NCBI GenBank assembly: GCA_946549035.1
Contig: CAMNQH010000016.1
Coordinates: forward strand, 1-58,512
Length of the DNA stretch: 58,512 bases
Source: an uncultured Lachnospiraceae bacterium
Lineage (GTDB): Bacteria > Bacillota > Clostridia > Lachnospirales > Lachnospiraceae
Direction: 5' to 3'
The first letter of the stretch is position 1. Every line of letters begins with the position of its first letter. This document shows positions 9,401 to 16,454 of the stretch, in pieces. Under the pieces are notes generated by a model. The model was given only the letters and a program-made list of their open reading frames with translations. It did no database searches and was not told where the DNA came from. Position numbers and translations under genes: made by a program.

Positions 9401-9524
9401 CTTGTTCTGCTTCTTGCGGCAATTCCGCCGCCCAAGCCTGCCCGGAAAGTGAGCTGCATACGATTGCAGCCAGCAGCATCCATAACACCCCTGTTTTTCC
9501 AATTTTTCTTACGTATCCCTTCAT
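6417..9524 (-). CDS. Secreted repeat protein with C-terminal polysaccharide deacetylase (NodB) domain
   Basis: The 1035-residue exported protein has a signal peptide at about 1-33, ending near GQAWAA. A very acidic Glu/Asp/Thr region follows to about 190, including TDAKEEEPDDV repeats. At least five tandem modules of about 105 residues, each opening with GW(K/Q)-I/V and ending in YYFN-type glucan- or choline-binding-like motifs, fill about 220-800. The NodB domain from about 843 keeps all five motifs: TYDDG, HTYSH, RPPGGGYD, WSIDTLDW and LMHD. It probably deacetylates peptidoglycan or another surface glycan while bound to the wall. GGAGG precedes the ATG. The modules are Lys/Tyr/Trp rich and basic, contrasting with the acidic linker. 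Confidence 0.85.
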   Translation of the reverse strand: MKGYVRKIGKTGVLWMLLAAIVCSSLSGQAWAAELPQEAEQELDHAKEDGSETVSEGESKTDENASQTDHTEPDVNLEETSDTEPEPDAGSDFNTEEGEDSQQEPDTEEETESNPDIVTDAKEEEPDDVTDAKEEESDDVTDAKEEEPDVEADPQTEENDTKEPKEALEMRNARNTSEDQSQKEEGKEDKTDQTPTNGLMWQEHGYVLYIDQLLITEEGWKEVSGEKFLVGKEGYVVSRMEEEKGIWRLFYYDSKSQDWIIQKNIWEEALKTEYYFDASGACARLYETETKQLFINDKGKMVLANHKVYELKDGKLYYFNTRGICETTKGWKGITINEWYYVNQKGCVSSRMINKGGIWKYYNYSRQTWEIQKDVWKEIQGAEYYFNASGKCTKIYDTKAKKCQIYQNGAMVSLKNDFCSLRDGKLYFFNKKGIRVTKAGWQKISDKKYVQIGKKGYIAYKLEKAKDAWKYQSYDDKKNTWKNKKDVWAAVDGKEFYFNKNGTCTKLYTKKTKKCQVYRNGKMVTLKKDICSLKDKKLYFFNEKGICTKKAGWQKISGKKYIQVGKKGYVVCNLEKSKDAWKYQSYNYQKKKWEKRKNVWAAVDGKEYYFNKSGRCTTLYTKKTKKCQVYRNGKMVTLKNDICTLKNGKIYYFNGKGIRTKKKGWQKISGKKYIQIGSKGYVASKIEKTKNNWNYHTYSYQKKKWMKQKNTWVTVLKKKYYFNGSGNCIYLYDSGARTYYDCKNGTMTPVKNDVRKIGKKEYYFGSNGIKSSAPGLYLTASKTLIYAEADGGVTKKIYGEIQSYTATEGRITSCRVKEDHYMIYYNSKGDAVRNIDLYKPMVALTYDDGPSIHTWAILDVLAQHGGVATFFVVGQQIPGNSAAVKRAVELGCEIGNHTYSHQRLTGLGTAGIQNQIWITNYAVQNAAGVCPVVMRPPGGGYDSTVRNTVGMPIILWSIDTLDWKTRNAASTQAAVLNHVKDGDIVLMHDLYSQTADASRVIIPQLQSRGYQLVTVSELADCRGPIYGGGVYHSLP
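9084..9175. repeat. 33-bp tandem repeat (about 2.8 copies) within the deacetylase gene
   Basis: Units begin at 9084, 9117 and 9150 and encode an 11-residue acidic motif TDAKEEE(P/S)DDV. The first two units are nearly identical, and the third decays after about 25 bases. The repeat is in frame, so changes in copy number would only lengthen or shorten the acidic stalk. Confidence 0.8.
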
Positions 9525-9624
9525 ATCGGCCTCCCAATTACTTTTCCCAAAAACACAAATACTGCCGGGAACAGACGGCTATTCTGATTTTTCAGCTTCG
9601 CCGGCTGCACACGGCAGCATGATC

Positions 9625-10089
9625 CTAATTCATATTTCGGATCAAATTCACCATTTCTATAGCCGAGCAGGCCGCATCGTACCCTTTGTTCCCGGCTTTG
9701 GTTCCAGCCCGTTCAATGGCCTGTTCAATATTATCTGTAGTAAGAACGCCAAACAGAATAGGGACGCCAGTTTCCATTCCTGCTGCCGCAATGCCTTTGC
9801 TGACTTCTGCGCATACATAGTCATAATGGCTGGTAGAACCTTTGATAACGGCTCCCAGACAAACAACGGCATCGTATTTTCCGGAAGCCGCCATTTTTTT
9901 TGCAACCAAAGGAATTTCAAAGGCGCCCGGCACCCAGGCTAAGGTCAGGTCTTCCTCACGTACCCCGTGCCGCACACAGGCATCTTGGGCTCCGCCTATA
10001 AGCTTTGACACGATAAATTCGTTAAATCTGGAAGCCACCAGTCCGATTTTTATTCCATTGGCTACTACATTTCCTTCTAATACTTTCAT
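9625..10089 (-). CDS. ribH: 6,7-dimethyl-8-ribityllumazine synthase
   Basis: RibH condenses the ribityl-aminouracil with the four-carbon phosphate, the penultimate step of riboflavin synthesis. The 154-residue protein has the family features SRFNEF near 20-25, WVPGAFEIP near 54-62, and [16 protein letters not shown] near 80-95, whose His is catalytic. The start is the ATG giving MKVLEGNVV, directly preceded by AGGAAGAGGAAA. It is the last gene of ribD-ribE-ribBA-ribH, 80 bases after ribBA. Confidence 0.96.
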   Translation of the reverse strand: MKVLEGNVVANGIKIGLVASRFNEFIVSKLIGGAQDACVRHGVREEDLTLAWVPGAFEIPLVAKKMAASGKYDAVVCLGAVIKGSTSHYDYVCAEVSKGIAAAGMETGVPILFGVLTTDNIEQAIERAGTKAGNKGYDAACSAIEMVNLIRNMN

Positions 10090-10169
10090 TTTCCTCTTCC
10101 TTTCTCTTAGGGACATGGTTCCCATTTATACACACGATATCGGCGTCCATCATTCGCCGGATACCTCTG

Positions 10170-11369
10170 TCAATATGTGGTCATATGCTGCATTTTTTCC
10201 TGCTTTGTCTTGAGATAAAAAATATCCGCCCGTTTTGGAGCTATTTGAATGGGAACACGCTTAACAATTTCAATCCCAAATCCGGAAAGCCCTGTAATTT
10301 TCTTAGGGTTATTGGTCATAAGGTGCAGCCGCCTGGCTCCCAAATCATAAAGAATCTGTGCCCCTGTGCCGTAAGTGCGAAGATCTGGAGCAAATCCCAG
10401 CTTTACATTTGCCTCCACAGTATCATAGCCCTGCTCCTGAAGCTCATACGTCCTAAGCTTATTGATTAATCCGATCCCCCGGCCTTCCTGACGCATATAC
10501 AGTAAAATCCCCCGGCCTTCTTCTGCTATCATCTCCAGGGCCTTTTCAAGCTGTTCCCCACAGTCGCAGCGTTCAGAACCGAACACGTCTCCTGTCAGGC
10601 ATTCTGAATGAACTCTGCAAAGCACCGGCGTCTCATCGTTGATTTCTCCCATGGTCAAAGCAACGTGATGTTCTTTTGTGAGCTTATTTTCATAGCCATG
10701 AATCGTGAATTCCCCATATTTGGTGGGAAGCTTGCTTTCTGTCGCTTTCTCTATGGTCAACGACTGCTCCATTCTGTATTTTACCAAGTCTGCTATGGTA
10801 ATCACCGTCATGGAAAAGCGTTCTGCAAACGATAGTAATTCTGTAGTCCGCATCATGGTTCCGTCTTCTCTCATGATTTCACAGCAAAGGCCGCAGGGCT
10901 CAAGTCCTGCCAAAACGGCCAAATCCACCGTCGCTTCTGTGTGGCCGGTACGCTCCAATACGCCTCCTGCTTTTGCTTGAAGAGGGAACATATGCCCCGG
11001 CCTGCGGAACTCCTCCGGCTTTGCCGTAGGATCTACAGCTTTTCTTGCGGTAATAGAACGTTCGTGGGCGGAAATACCTGTAGTGGTATCTACATGATCG
11101 ATGGAAACAGTAAAAGCCGTTTCATGATTATCCGTATTTTCCATCACCATAGGAGTAAGCTTTAGTTGTTCGCATAGCTGTTGGGACATTGGCATACAAA
11201 TCAAGCCCCGGCCATGGACCGCCATAAAATTTACATTTTCAGGGGTCGCAAAGCGTCCTGCGCAAATAAAATCCCCTTCATTCTCCCGATCCGGATCATC
11301 AATGACCATCACGATTTTTCCTTCCTGAATATCTTTAATGGACTGTTGGATATCTGAAATGTGACTCAT
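10170..11369 (-). CDS. ribBA: Bifunctional DHBP synthase / GTP cyclohydrolase II
   Basis: This enzyme makes both riboflavin precursors, the four-carbon unit from ribulose 5-phosphate and the pyrimidine from GTP. The 399-residue protein has an N-terminal RibB domain ([11 protein letters not shown] at about 24-34, [14 protein letters not shown] near 140-153). The C-terminal RibA domain has zinc ligands in the [17 protein letters not shown] stretch near 254-270, then [10 protein letters not shown] near 291-300. Both halves look intact. Its start lies 12 bases after the ribE stop, with AAGGAGG upstream. Confidence 0.97.
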   Translation of the reverse strand: MSHISDIQQSIKDIQEGKIVMVIDDPDRENEGDFICAGRFATPENVNFMAVHGRGLICMPMSQQLCEQLKLTPMVMENTDNHETAFTVSIDHVDTTTGISAHERSITARKAVDPTAKPEEFRRPGHMFPLQAKAGGVLERTGHTEATVDLAVLAGLEPCGLCCEIMREDGTMMRTTELLSFAERFSMTVITIADLVKYRMEQSLTIEKATESKLPTKYGEFTIHGYENKLTKEHHVALTMGEINDETPVLCRVHSECLTGDVFGSERCDCGEQLEKALEMIAEEGRGILLYMRQEGRGIGLINKLRTYELQEQGYDTVEANVKLGFAPDLRTYGTGAQILYDLGARRLHLMTNNPKKITGLSGFGIEIVKRVPIQIAPKRADIFYLKTKQEKMQHMTTY

Positions 11370-11381
11370 AAGTTTTCCTCC

Positions 11382-12035
11382 TTAAAATCCATATTTCTTT
11401 AAAAATGCTTCTGTAATTCTTGACTCTTGCCTGTTCTCTTCTTCCAGGCCCGGGGAGAGAAGCTTCTCCACATATTTTCCGATAACGTCGCATTCAATGT
11501 TCACAAGGCTGCCCTCTTTTTTCTGGTTCCATATGGTTTCCTGAATGGTATGAGGAATCATGGAAACTTGGAATTTCCCCTTTGATACGGAAGCAACGGT
11601 CAGACTCACACCATCCAGGGCAACGGAGCCTTTTTCTACAATGTAACGCAGCAGCGCCTCTTCCGCTTGAATGGTAATCCATACCGCATTGGCTCTCTGC
11701 TCCATACGTTCCACCTGCCCAGTTCCGTCGATATGACCGGACACAATATGGCCTCCAAACCTTCCGTCTGCCGCCATAGCCCGTTCCAGATTTACAGCAT
11801 CCCCTGTCTTTAACGCTCCCAAGGAGCTGCGCCTTAGGGTCTCTTCCATCACATCCGCCTCAAATCCTTGTTTTGTTATAGATACTACCGTCAGGCAAAT
11901 GCCGTTGACTGCGATACTGTCGCCGATTTTTGTATGCTCCAGCACCTTTTTACATCCGATTCCCAGCCGGGCCGCCTGGCTGCCGCCGGAAATTCTGGTA
12001 AGACGTCCGGTTTCTTCTATAATTCCGGTAAACAT
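11382..12035 (-). CDS. ribE: Riboflavin synthase, alpha subunit
   Basis: This enzyme dismutates two lumazines to riboflavin. The 217-residue protein has the expected internal duplication: MFTGIIEETG starts barrel 1, and VSGHIDGTGQV opens barrel 2. NGICLTV near 47-53 and LDGVSLTVA near 144-152 are the duplicated substrate motifs. I chose the ATG at 12035 over a GTG three codons upstream because all family members start MFTG. It lies 18 bases downstream of ribD. Confidence 0.96.
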   Translation of the reverse strand: MFTGIIEETGRLTRISGGSQAARLGIGCKKVLEHTKIGDSIAVNGICLTVVSITKQGFEADVMEETLRRSSLGALKTGDAVNLERAMAADGRFGGHIVSGHIDGTGQVERMEQRANAVWITIQAEEALLRYIVEKGSVALDGVSLTVASVSKGKFQVSMIPHTIQETIWNQKKEGSLVNIECDVIGKYVEKLLSPGLEEENRQESRITEAFLKKYGF

Positions 12036-12053
12036 ATTCCACACTTCTTTCTG

Positions 12054-13178
12054 TCATTCACGAACCAATCTGCGAGTTACTTTTCCGGTAATCAGATAAT
12101 CCCCCTCCAGGGAAATAATCCTGCTGTCTTGAAGCATGATGGCCTGATCCATTTTTAAAATCCCTTTTCCTCTGACCGGTCCCTGATTCGTTTCTCCGGA
12201 AATCAGCTTGGGGGCAATATAAGCATATACTCGGTCTGCAAGGCCATCGTTCAAAAGGGAGCCATGAAGCACCCCTCCCCCTTCCACCAAAACGCTGTCT
12301 ATTTCGGCCTCTCCCAGCTTCTCCCACAAACGCATCAAATCCACTCGCTCTGTCCTCCCCCTTGTGTCCGGGGCAATCTGCCAGATTTGGATTCCTGCCT
12401 TAGCCAGCTTCTCTGCTTTTTCCTGAAAAATATTTCCCTCCAGGCAGGCAAGAATGGTGGGAATCTGTCCTGCCGTCTGCACGATTTTACTTTGAAGAGG
12501 CAAACGCAAATGGGAATCACACAAAATACGTATGGGATTTACTCCTTCCTGAATCCGGCAGTCCAGCATGGGATCATCCGCCAAAACAGTTCCAATCCCC
12601 GCCATAATGGCGCTGTAACGCCTGCGTAACATATGTACGTGACGCCTCGCCCCTTCTCCTGTAATCCATTGGGAGCTTCCGCTGTCTGCAGCAATTCGAC
12701 CGTCCAGTGTCATGGCGTACTTCATTGCCGTAAAAGGGCGCTTGGTCTTGATATAGTGAAAAAATATTTCATTTAATTCTAAACATTCTGTTTCCAGGAC
12801 TCCATTTGTCACCTGCACCCCTCTCTCCCGCAGCAGCGCCGTCCCTTTTCCTGCCACCAAGGGATTCGGATCCTGACATCCTATAAATACTCGGCGAATT
12901 CCTTTTTCCAGAATAATATCCACACAAGGGGGAGTCTTGCCGTAATGGCAGCAAGGCTCCAGGTTCACATACAAATCCCCTCCCCGGGCTTCCTCTCCGC
13001 AGGACAGCAGGGCGTTCCGTTCTGCATGAAAACCGCCGTAGGATTGATGAAAGCCCTCGGCAATGATTTGCCCCGCCTTCACCACCACGCATCCCACCAG
13101 GGGATTGGGATTCACTCTGCCCTCTCCCTGCCGGGCCAGCTCTATAGCCCTTCTCATATAATGCTCTTCTATTTTCAT
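12054..13178 (-). CDS. ribD: Bifunctional riboflavin deaminase/reductase
   Basis: RibD deaminates and then reduces the pyrimidine intermediate. The 374-residue protein has an N-terminal cytidine-deaminase-like domain with the zinc motif HAERNAL near 49-55 and EPCCHYGKTPPC near 73-84. The C-terminal reductase domain carries MKYAMTLDGRIA near 153-164 and VEGGG near 295-299. The start is the ATG giving MKIEEHYMRRAIELA, with AAGGAAGGG upstream. It is the first gene of the rib operon, and a palindromic repeat element sits about 32 bases upstream of its start. Confidence 0.96.
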   Translation of the reverse strand: MKIEEHYMRRAIELARQGEGRVNPNPLVGCVVVKAGQIIAEGFHQSYGGFHAERNALLSCGEEARGGDLYVNLEPCCHYGKTPPCVDIILEKGIRRVFIGCQDPNPLVAGKGTALLRERGVQVTNGVLETECLELNEIFFHYIKTKRPFTAMKYAMTLDGRIAADSGSSQWITGEGARRHVHMLRRRYSAIMAGIGTVLADDPMLDCRIQEGVNPIRILCDSHLRLPLQSKIVQTAGQIPTILACLEGNIFQEKAEKLAKAGIQIWQIAPDTRGRTERVDLMRLWEKLGEAEIDSVLVEGGGVLHGSLLNDGLADRVYAYIAPKLISGETNQGPVRGKGILKMDQAIMLQDSRIISLEGDYLITGKVTRRLVRE

Positions 13179-13209
13179 AAAGCACCCTTCCTTGCAACAG
13201 GCGATTGAA

Positions 13210-13344
13210 AAACTCAAAATCTGCACCATGGAAATAAGACCATAGAACACAGAAGGGCCTAACCCCGACTGGGTTCTGCTTGATGGGGCTCATTGGAATG
13301 CTTGGTGCAACAGATTTTGGATGAAATATATGGTCAGAATATTC
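13210..13344 (+). repeat. Palindromic repeat element, copy 1 (structured 86-nt core)
   Basis: The core 13223-13308 matches the reverse complement of 31185-31270 at 80 of 86 positions by eye, with no gaps. It begins GCACCA and ends TGGTGC, which pair. Outside the core, CAAAATCT (13215-13222) pairs with AGATTTTG (13312-13319). Here the left outer arm seen in copy 2 is largely missing, but the right end keeps GTCAGAATATTCTC (13333-13346). It lies between the ribU terminator and ribD, so it falls in the rib leader region. Confidence 0.8.
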
Positions 13345-13387
13345 TCTTAACTTTAATTTTCCCAATCACCGAATCTTCTCTGTAAAA

Positions 13388-13432
13388 TAGAAAAACGCGT
13401 CCGAAAGAAACGACTCTTCTTAGGACGCGTTT
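13388..13432 (-). terminator. Rho-independent terminator after ribU
   Basis: AAACGCGTCC (13393-13402) pairs perfectly with GGACGCGTTT (13423-13432), followed on the minus strand by TTTCTATTTT. It lies 24 bases beyond the ribU stop. It separates ribU from the rib operon, although leaky read-through would put the rib genes under the FMN riboswitch. Confidence 0.85.
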
Positions 13433-13455
13433 AGACAATCTTTCATCCAAAAACT

Positions 13456-14088
13456 TTATTCCTGAGCGCCCTTGATAATCGGTGAAATATGCTTGTAAAC
13501 CAATAAGGTGATTATCACGCTAAACAGCCCTTTGACAAAGGTAAAAGGGGTGTTGAATACCACTAGACACTCCAGAATATTTTTCATACCGGGCAAAATT
13601 GCCTGATAAGCCGCAAGAATAACTTCCTTGGGCATAATTGCATAGTAAAAAGGATATACGATAAAATAGTTAGAAATAATACTTACAAGAGCCATTAATA
13701 CGGCTCCTGCCAGGGATCCGATAACCGCTGCTTTGCGGCCCTTCCATTTTTTATAAACCAGGCCCGCCGGAAGCACGAAGCAAGCTCCCAAAATAAAATT
13801 GGACAGCTCTCCCACCCCTCCTGTGGATGTGATAAACAGGTGCAGCAAATTTTTAATCAGACAAATAATGGTTCCGCTTAAGGGTCCCATAGCAAAGGCT
13901 CCGATCAGAGCGGGAAGCTCTGAAAGATCCATCTTAATAAATCCGGGCATCACAGGAACGGAAAAGTCCAGAAACATCAGAATAAACGCTACTGCAGACA
14001 GCATTGCCGTCATGGTCATTTTTCGGACGTTGATACCTGTTTTTCCGGTTGATTTTTTAAGGGTTGAGTTTGTTGTTGCCATGCTCAT
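13456..14088 (-). CDS. ribU: Riboflavin ECF transporter S component
   Basis: RibU is the substrate-binding membrane subunit that imports riboflavin through a shared ECF energizing module, which is not in this window. The 210-residue protein has about five or six hydrophobic spans and the family-like MTAMLSAVAFILMFLDFSVP and FIKMDLSELPAL segments near residues 25-64. The start is the ATG giving MSMATTN, with AGAAGGAG at 9 bases; the longer reading frame has no ribosome binding site. An FMN riboswitch and terminator directly upstream make the substrate assignment strong. Confidence 0.92.
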   Translation of the reverse strand: MSMATTNSTLKKSTGKTGINVRKMTMTAMLSAVAFILMFLDFSVPVMPGFIKMDLSELPALIGAFAMGPLSGTIICLIKNLLHLFITSTGGVGELSNFILGACFVLPAGLVYKKWKGRKAAVIGSLAGAVLMALVSIISNYFIVYPFYYAIMPKEVILAAYQAILPGMKNILECLVVFNTPFTFVKGLFSVIITLLVYKHISPIIKGAQE

Positions 14089-14221
14089 AATTACACGCTC
14101 CTTCTTTGATTTGTTCTTGTAAGGGTGAGCGCATCTGTTTGCATTGTGGCGGAAGGCTTTTATTTCATATTCGGAAAATCCCAAACTTTATCACATCACA
14201 GTAATATGGTCTTTCCTATAA

Positions 14222-14252
14222 AATAAAAGAGCCCCGGAAAAAATCCGGGGCT
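14222..14252 (-). terminator. Riboswitch-controlled terminator before ribU
   Basis: AGCCCCGGA and TCCGGGGCT (14230-14238 and 14244-14252) form a strong 9-bp hairpin with a T-rich tail on the minus strand. It lies between the FMN aptamer and ribU, consistent with premature termination when FMN is bound. Confidence 0.85.
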
Positions 14253-14289
14253 GACCGCTTCAAAAAAATCCTGCTAACGCAAAACGATG

Positions 14290-14443
14290 TCATCTTCTCT
14301 CATCCAGACTATACTGTCGGTTTTGGATTCTCACCAAATCAGCGGCCTTAGCCGCTCACGGACTTTCCCTTGGGGGATTCACCGTCGGTCGGGAATTCTT
14401 GCTTACCGGAAAAATCTCCGGCAAGAGTCACCCTGCCCCGAAG
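14290..14443 (-). promoter_or_regulatory. FMN riboswitch (RFN element)
   Basis: Read on the minus strand, this contains the conserved RFN landmarks in order: GGGCAGGGTGA, a variable GC-rich hairpin, AATTCCCGACCGACGGT, AGTCCGTGAGCG, TTGGTGAGAATCC and ACCGACAGTATAGTCTGGATG. Flavin mononucleotide binding is expected to favour the downstream terminator and switch off ribU. The aptamer is complete and close to consensus. Confidence 0.97.
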
Positions 14444-14592
14444 AACTTATATGATATTTTCTACTTTGTTTATTATACTCATTTTTGTTTTTTGTGTCAA
14501 TGGGATGGAGGCATTTTTTTCAGATTCCACCAAATCTGCCGCTACATACCGCCTGACAAGACGCGGCGCTTACGGCATATGATATTCTTAAG

Positions 14593-15591
14593 TTATTCTA
14601 CCGGCATATAGGTATTCAGATATTCGGAAATCTTATCCATATATTCTCCATATTTGGCGTTATCATTCTGCAGGCCATGACCAGAATGCTGGCAGACAAT
14701 ATATTCATGGGGAATGTTATACTTTGTTAGGGCATGATCCAACCGTTTGGAAGCGCCAAACGCTTGCACTTTATCCCATGCGCCATATGCGCATACAGTC
14801 GGTACAGAATTTTCGTCAATCCACATGGCTGCGGAAATGTCTTTCACTTGTTCCAGGTAAGCGCCGGTTTCAAACATATCCGATGTAATTTGTTTTCCGG
14901 ACATAACGGAGAACAATTTCGCCATTCCGCTGTAATCCTCATTGAAGTCAACGGAATTGGGCTTATTAGGGTCAGCGCCCATGTTAATCCAGTCTTCCAG
15001 ATAGAAGCAAGACGGTCCCACCGCACCGAAGACCATTTTTACCGGAACCGGCGATCTGGCCGCGTCACGGTATGCGTATAGCATAGCAAGGGCATGACCT
15101 GCAGAACCTCCCGACACCGCCATTTTGTCAATATGGTACCCTAATTTTTCTGCTTCGGCAATTACAAAAGGAATGCTCTCTCTGATTTCTACAGACTGGG
15201 TATATACATTTGCATTTGGGTTTTCTTCGCCAAACAGCGTGTAGTTAATGCTTGCCGCCACATAACCTTTCCCGCAAAGCCATTGAAGCATTTCGGCATC
15301 GCCGCTTTTGTCCCCTCCGGTAAACCCTCCTGGATGAAGGTAAACCACCAGGCCATAGTTTTCTTTACCGCTGTCGGCGGGAACATAGAGGTCAAACTTA
15401 TTGGCCGTTCCATCTCCATAAGAAAGATCCGTATAGTTTGTTCCTACCGTGCTGTCCCAGCGAACTTCATATTTTCCCCCAAAGGGATCTATCTTCATCT
15501 TTGCAACAGCAGAAATGGAAAATGCCGCAATAAAAGCGCCTACATAAATAAATCCCCACATCATTTTGCCTCTTGCCCTTTCTTTTTTCAT
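14593..15591 (-). CDS. Membrane-anchored alpha/beta hydrolase (esterase family)
   Basis: The 332-residue protein has an N-terminal hydrophobic anchor (about residues 11-31) and an alpha/beta-hydrolase fold. The oxyanion motif HPGGF (HGG-type) is near 101-105, and the nucleophile elbow GGSAG near 170-174 contains the active Ser. AYGAWDKVQ supplies a likely Asp, and QHSGHGL near the C-terminus the His. It resembles acetyl-esterase/BD-FAE-like exported esterases; the substrate is unknown. Its ATG overlaps the stop of a 44-residue membrane protein (ATGA), so the two are cotranscribed. A TetR regulator is divergent, with TGTTAC repeats between them. Confidence 0.82.
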   Translation of the reverse strand: MKKERARGKMMWGFIYVGAFIAAFSISAVAKMKIDPFGGKYEVRWDSTVGTNYTDLSYGDGTANKFDLYVPADSGKENYGLVVYLHPGGFTGGDKSGDAEMLQWLCGKGYVAASINYTLFGEENPNANVYTQSVEIRESIPFVIAEAEKLGYHIDKMAVSGGSAGHALAMLYAYRDAARSPVPVKMVFGAVGPSCFYLEDWINMGADPNKPNSVDFNEDYSGMAKLFSVMSGKQITSDMFETGAYLEQVKDISAAMWIDENSVPTVCAYGAWDKVQAFGASKRLDHALTKYNIPHEYIVCQHSGHGLQNDNAKYGEYMDKISEYLNTYMPVE

Positions 15592-15722
15592 AGGAAGTTC
15601 CCTCCAAATAATGTACCGCCCAGCAGCAGATTCATCACAGCCCGTACCGCAAGCCGTCCTAAGACAGCGGCGATCAGGATAACTACCGCCAGAATAAGCA
15701 TTCGTCTTTGTATTTGTGTCAT
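15588..15722 (-). CDS. Small membrane protein (44 residues) preceding the hydrolase
   Basis: The start is an ATG with AGGAG about 10 bases upstream. The product begins MTQIQRRMLILAVVILIAAV and has one clear transmembrane helix (about residues 8-22), then a Gly/Leu-rich tail. The stop overlaps the hydrolase start as ATGA, strongly suggesting translational coupling. I do not recognise the family; it may be a regulatory or anchoring partner of the membrane esterase. Confidence 0.7.
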   Translation of the reverse strand: MTQIQRRMLILAVVILIAAVLGRLAVRAVMNLLLGGTLFGGNFL

Positions 15723-15762
15723 TTTTAAGACTCTCCTCTCCCTTGACAAAATTATATTACAG

Positions 15763-15805
15763 TGTTACTATATGTTACAAATGTAACAGTGATATAAGTG
15801 TAACA
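15763..15805. promoter_or_regulatory. TGTTAC inverted repeats, candidate TetR operator
   Basis: TGTTACAAATGTAACA (15773-15788) is a 16-base inverted repeat. It is flanked by a further TGTTAC at 15763-15768 and a GTAACA at 15800-15805, so the half-site occurs four times in 43 bases. It lies between the divergent hydrolase and TetR genes, where an autoregulatory operator is expected. That the adjacent TetR binds it is inferred. Confidence 0.65.
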
Positions 15806-15839
15806 GCAAAAATTCCGATTGTCAATGAGGGAGGGTAAA

Positions 15840-16391
15840 ATGGAACAAAAGGCGAAAAATGTTTCACCATTCAGCAGCGCAAGCCGCAATGCATATGTAA
15901 TAGAGCATCTTACTGACGCACTATTGAAACTATTGGAAGAAAAACCACTAAACGAAATTTCCATCCGTGAATTATGCGACCTGGCCGGCGTAGGCCGAAC
16001 ATCCTTTTACCGTAATTTCGAAACGAAAGAAGACATTCTAAAGGCACATATAAAGCATTTATTTCAGGGATGGGTAACGGAATGGGAACATAATCCCCAA
16101 GCTCCTTTGGACAAATTGGTTTACCAAGTGTTCTCTCATTTTGAAGCGAACCGCGATTTTTACGGCATACTTAATAAAAGAGGGCTGACAGTTCTTCTAA
16201 AAGACATTATTTTGGATTTGTGCGGCTTTAATCCGGAACAAGACGTGCTCTCTGCCTATTCTTCCGCTTATGCCGCCTTTTTTCTATATGGCTGGATTGA
16301 AGTTTGGTTCCGGCGGGGAATGAAAGAAACGGCCGATGAATTGGCAAATTATTTAGGAGCAGCATTGAGCAGCCCAACGCAAAAAAAATAA
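15840..16391 (+). CDS. TetR/AcrR family transcriptional regulator
   Basis: The 183-residue protein has an N-terminal helix-turn-helix of the TetR type: ISIRELCDLAGVGRTSFYRNFETKEDIL at about 39-66. A C-terminal helical ligand domain follows, resembling TetR_C_7/8 proteins of Firmicutes. The start is the ATG directly after AGGGAGGGTAAA. It is divergent from the small membrane protein and esterase operon, so the likely targets are that operon and itself. The inducer is unknown. Confidence 0.88.
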   Translation: MEQKAKNVSPFSSASRNAYVIEHLTDALLKLLEEKPLNEISIRELCDLAGVGRTSFYRNFETKEDILKAHIKHLFQGWVTEWEHNPQAPLDKLVYQVFSHFEANRDFYGILNKRGLTVLLKDIILDLCGFNPEQDVLSAYSSAYAAFFLYGWIEVWFRRGMKETADELANYLGAALSSPTQKK

Positions 16392-16454
16392 GGCCGGAAC
16401 CTTTTTTAGATTCCTAGCCTGTGTATTATTTGTGGTGTCTATTCTCTTTTCCAT

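Noticed and set aside
13179..13387. FMN riboswitch directly before ribD
   Set aside because: None of the RFN landmarks is present here. The true riboswitch lies at 14290-14443 before ribU.
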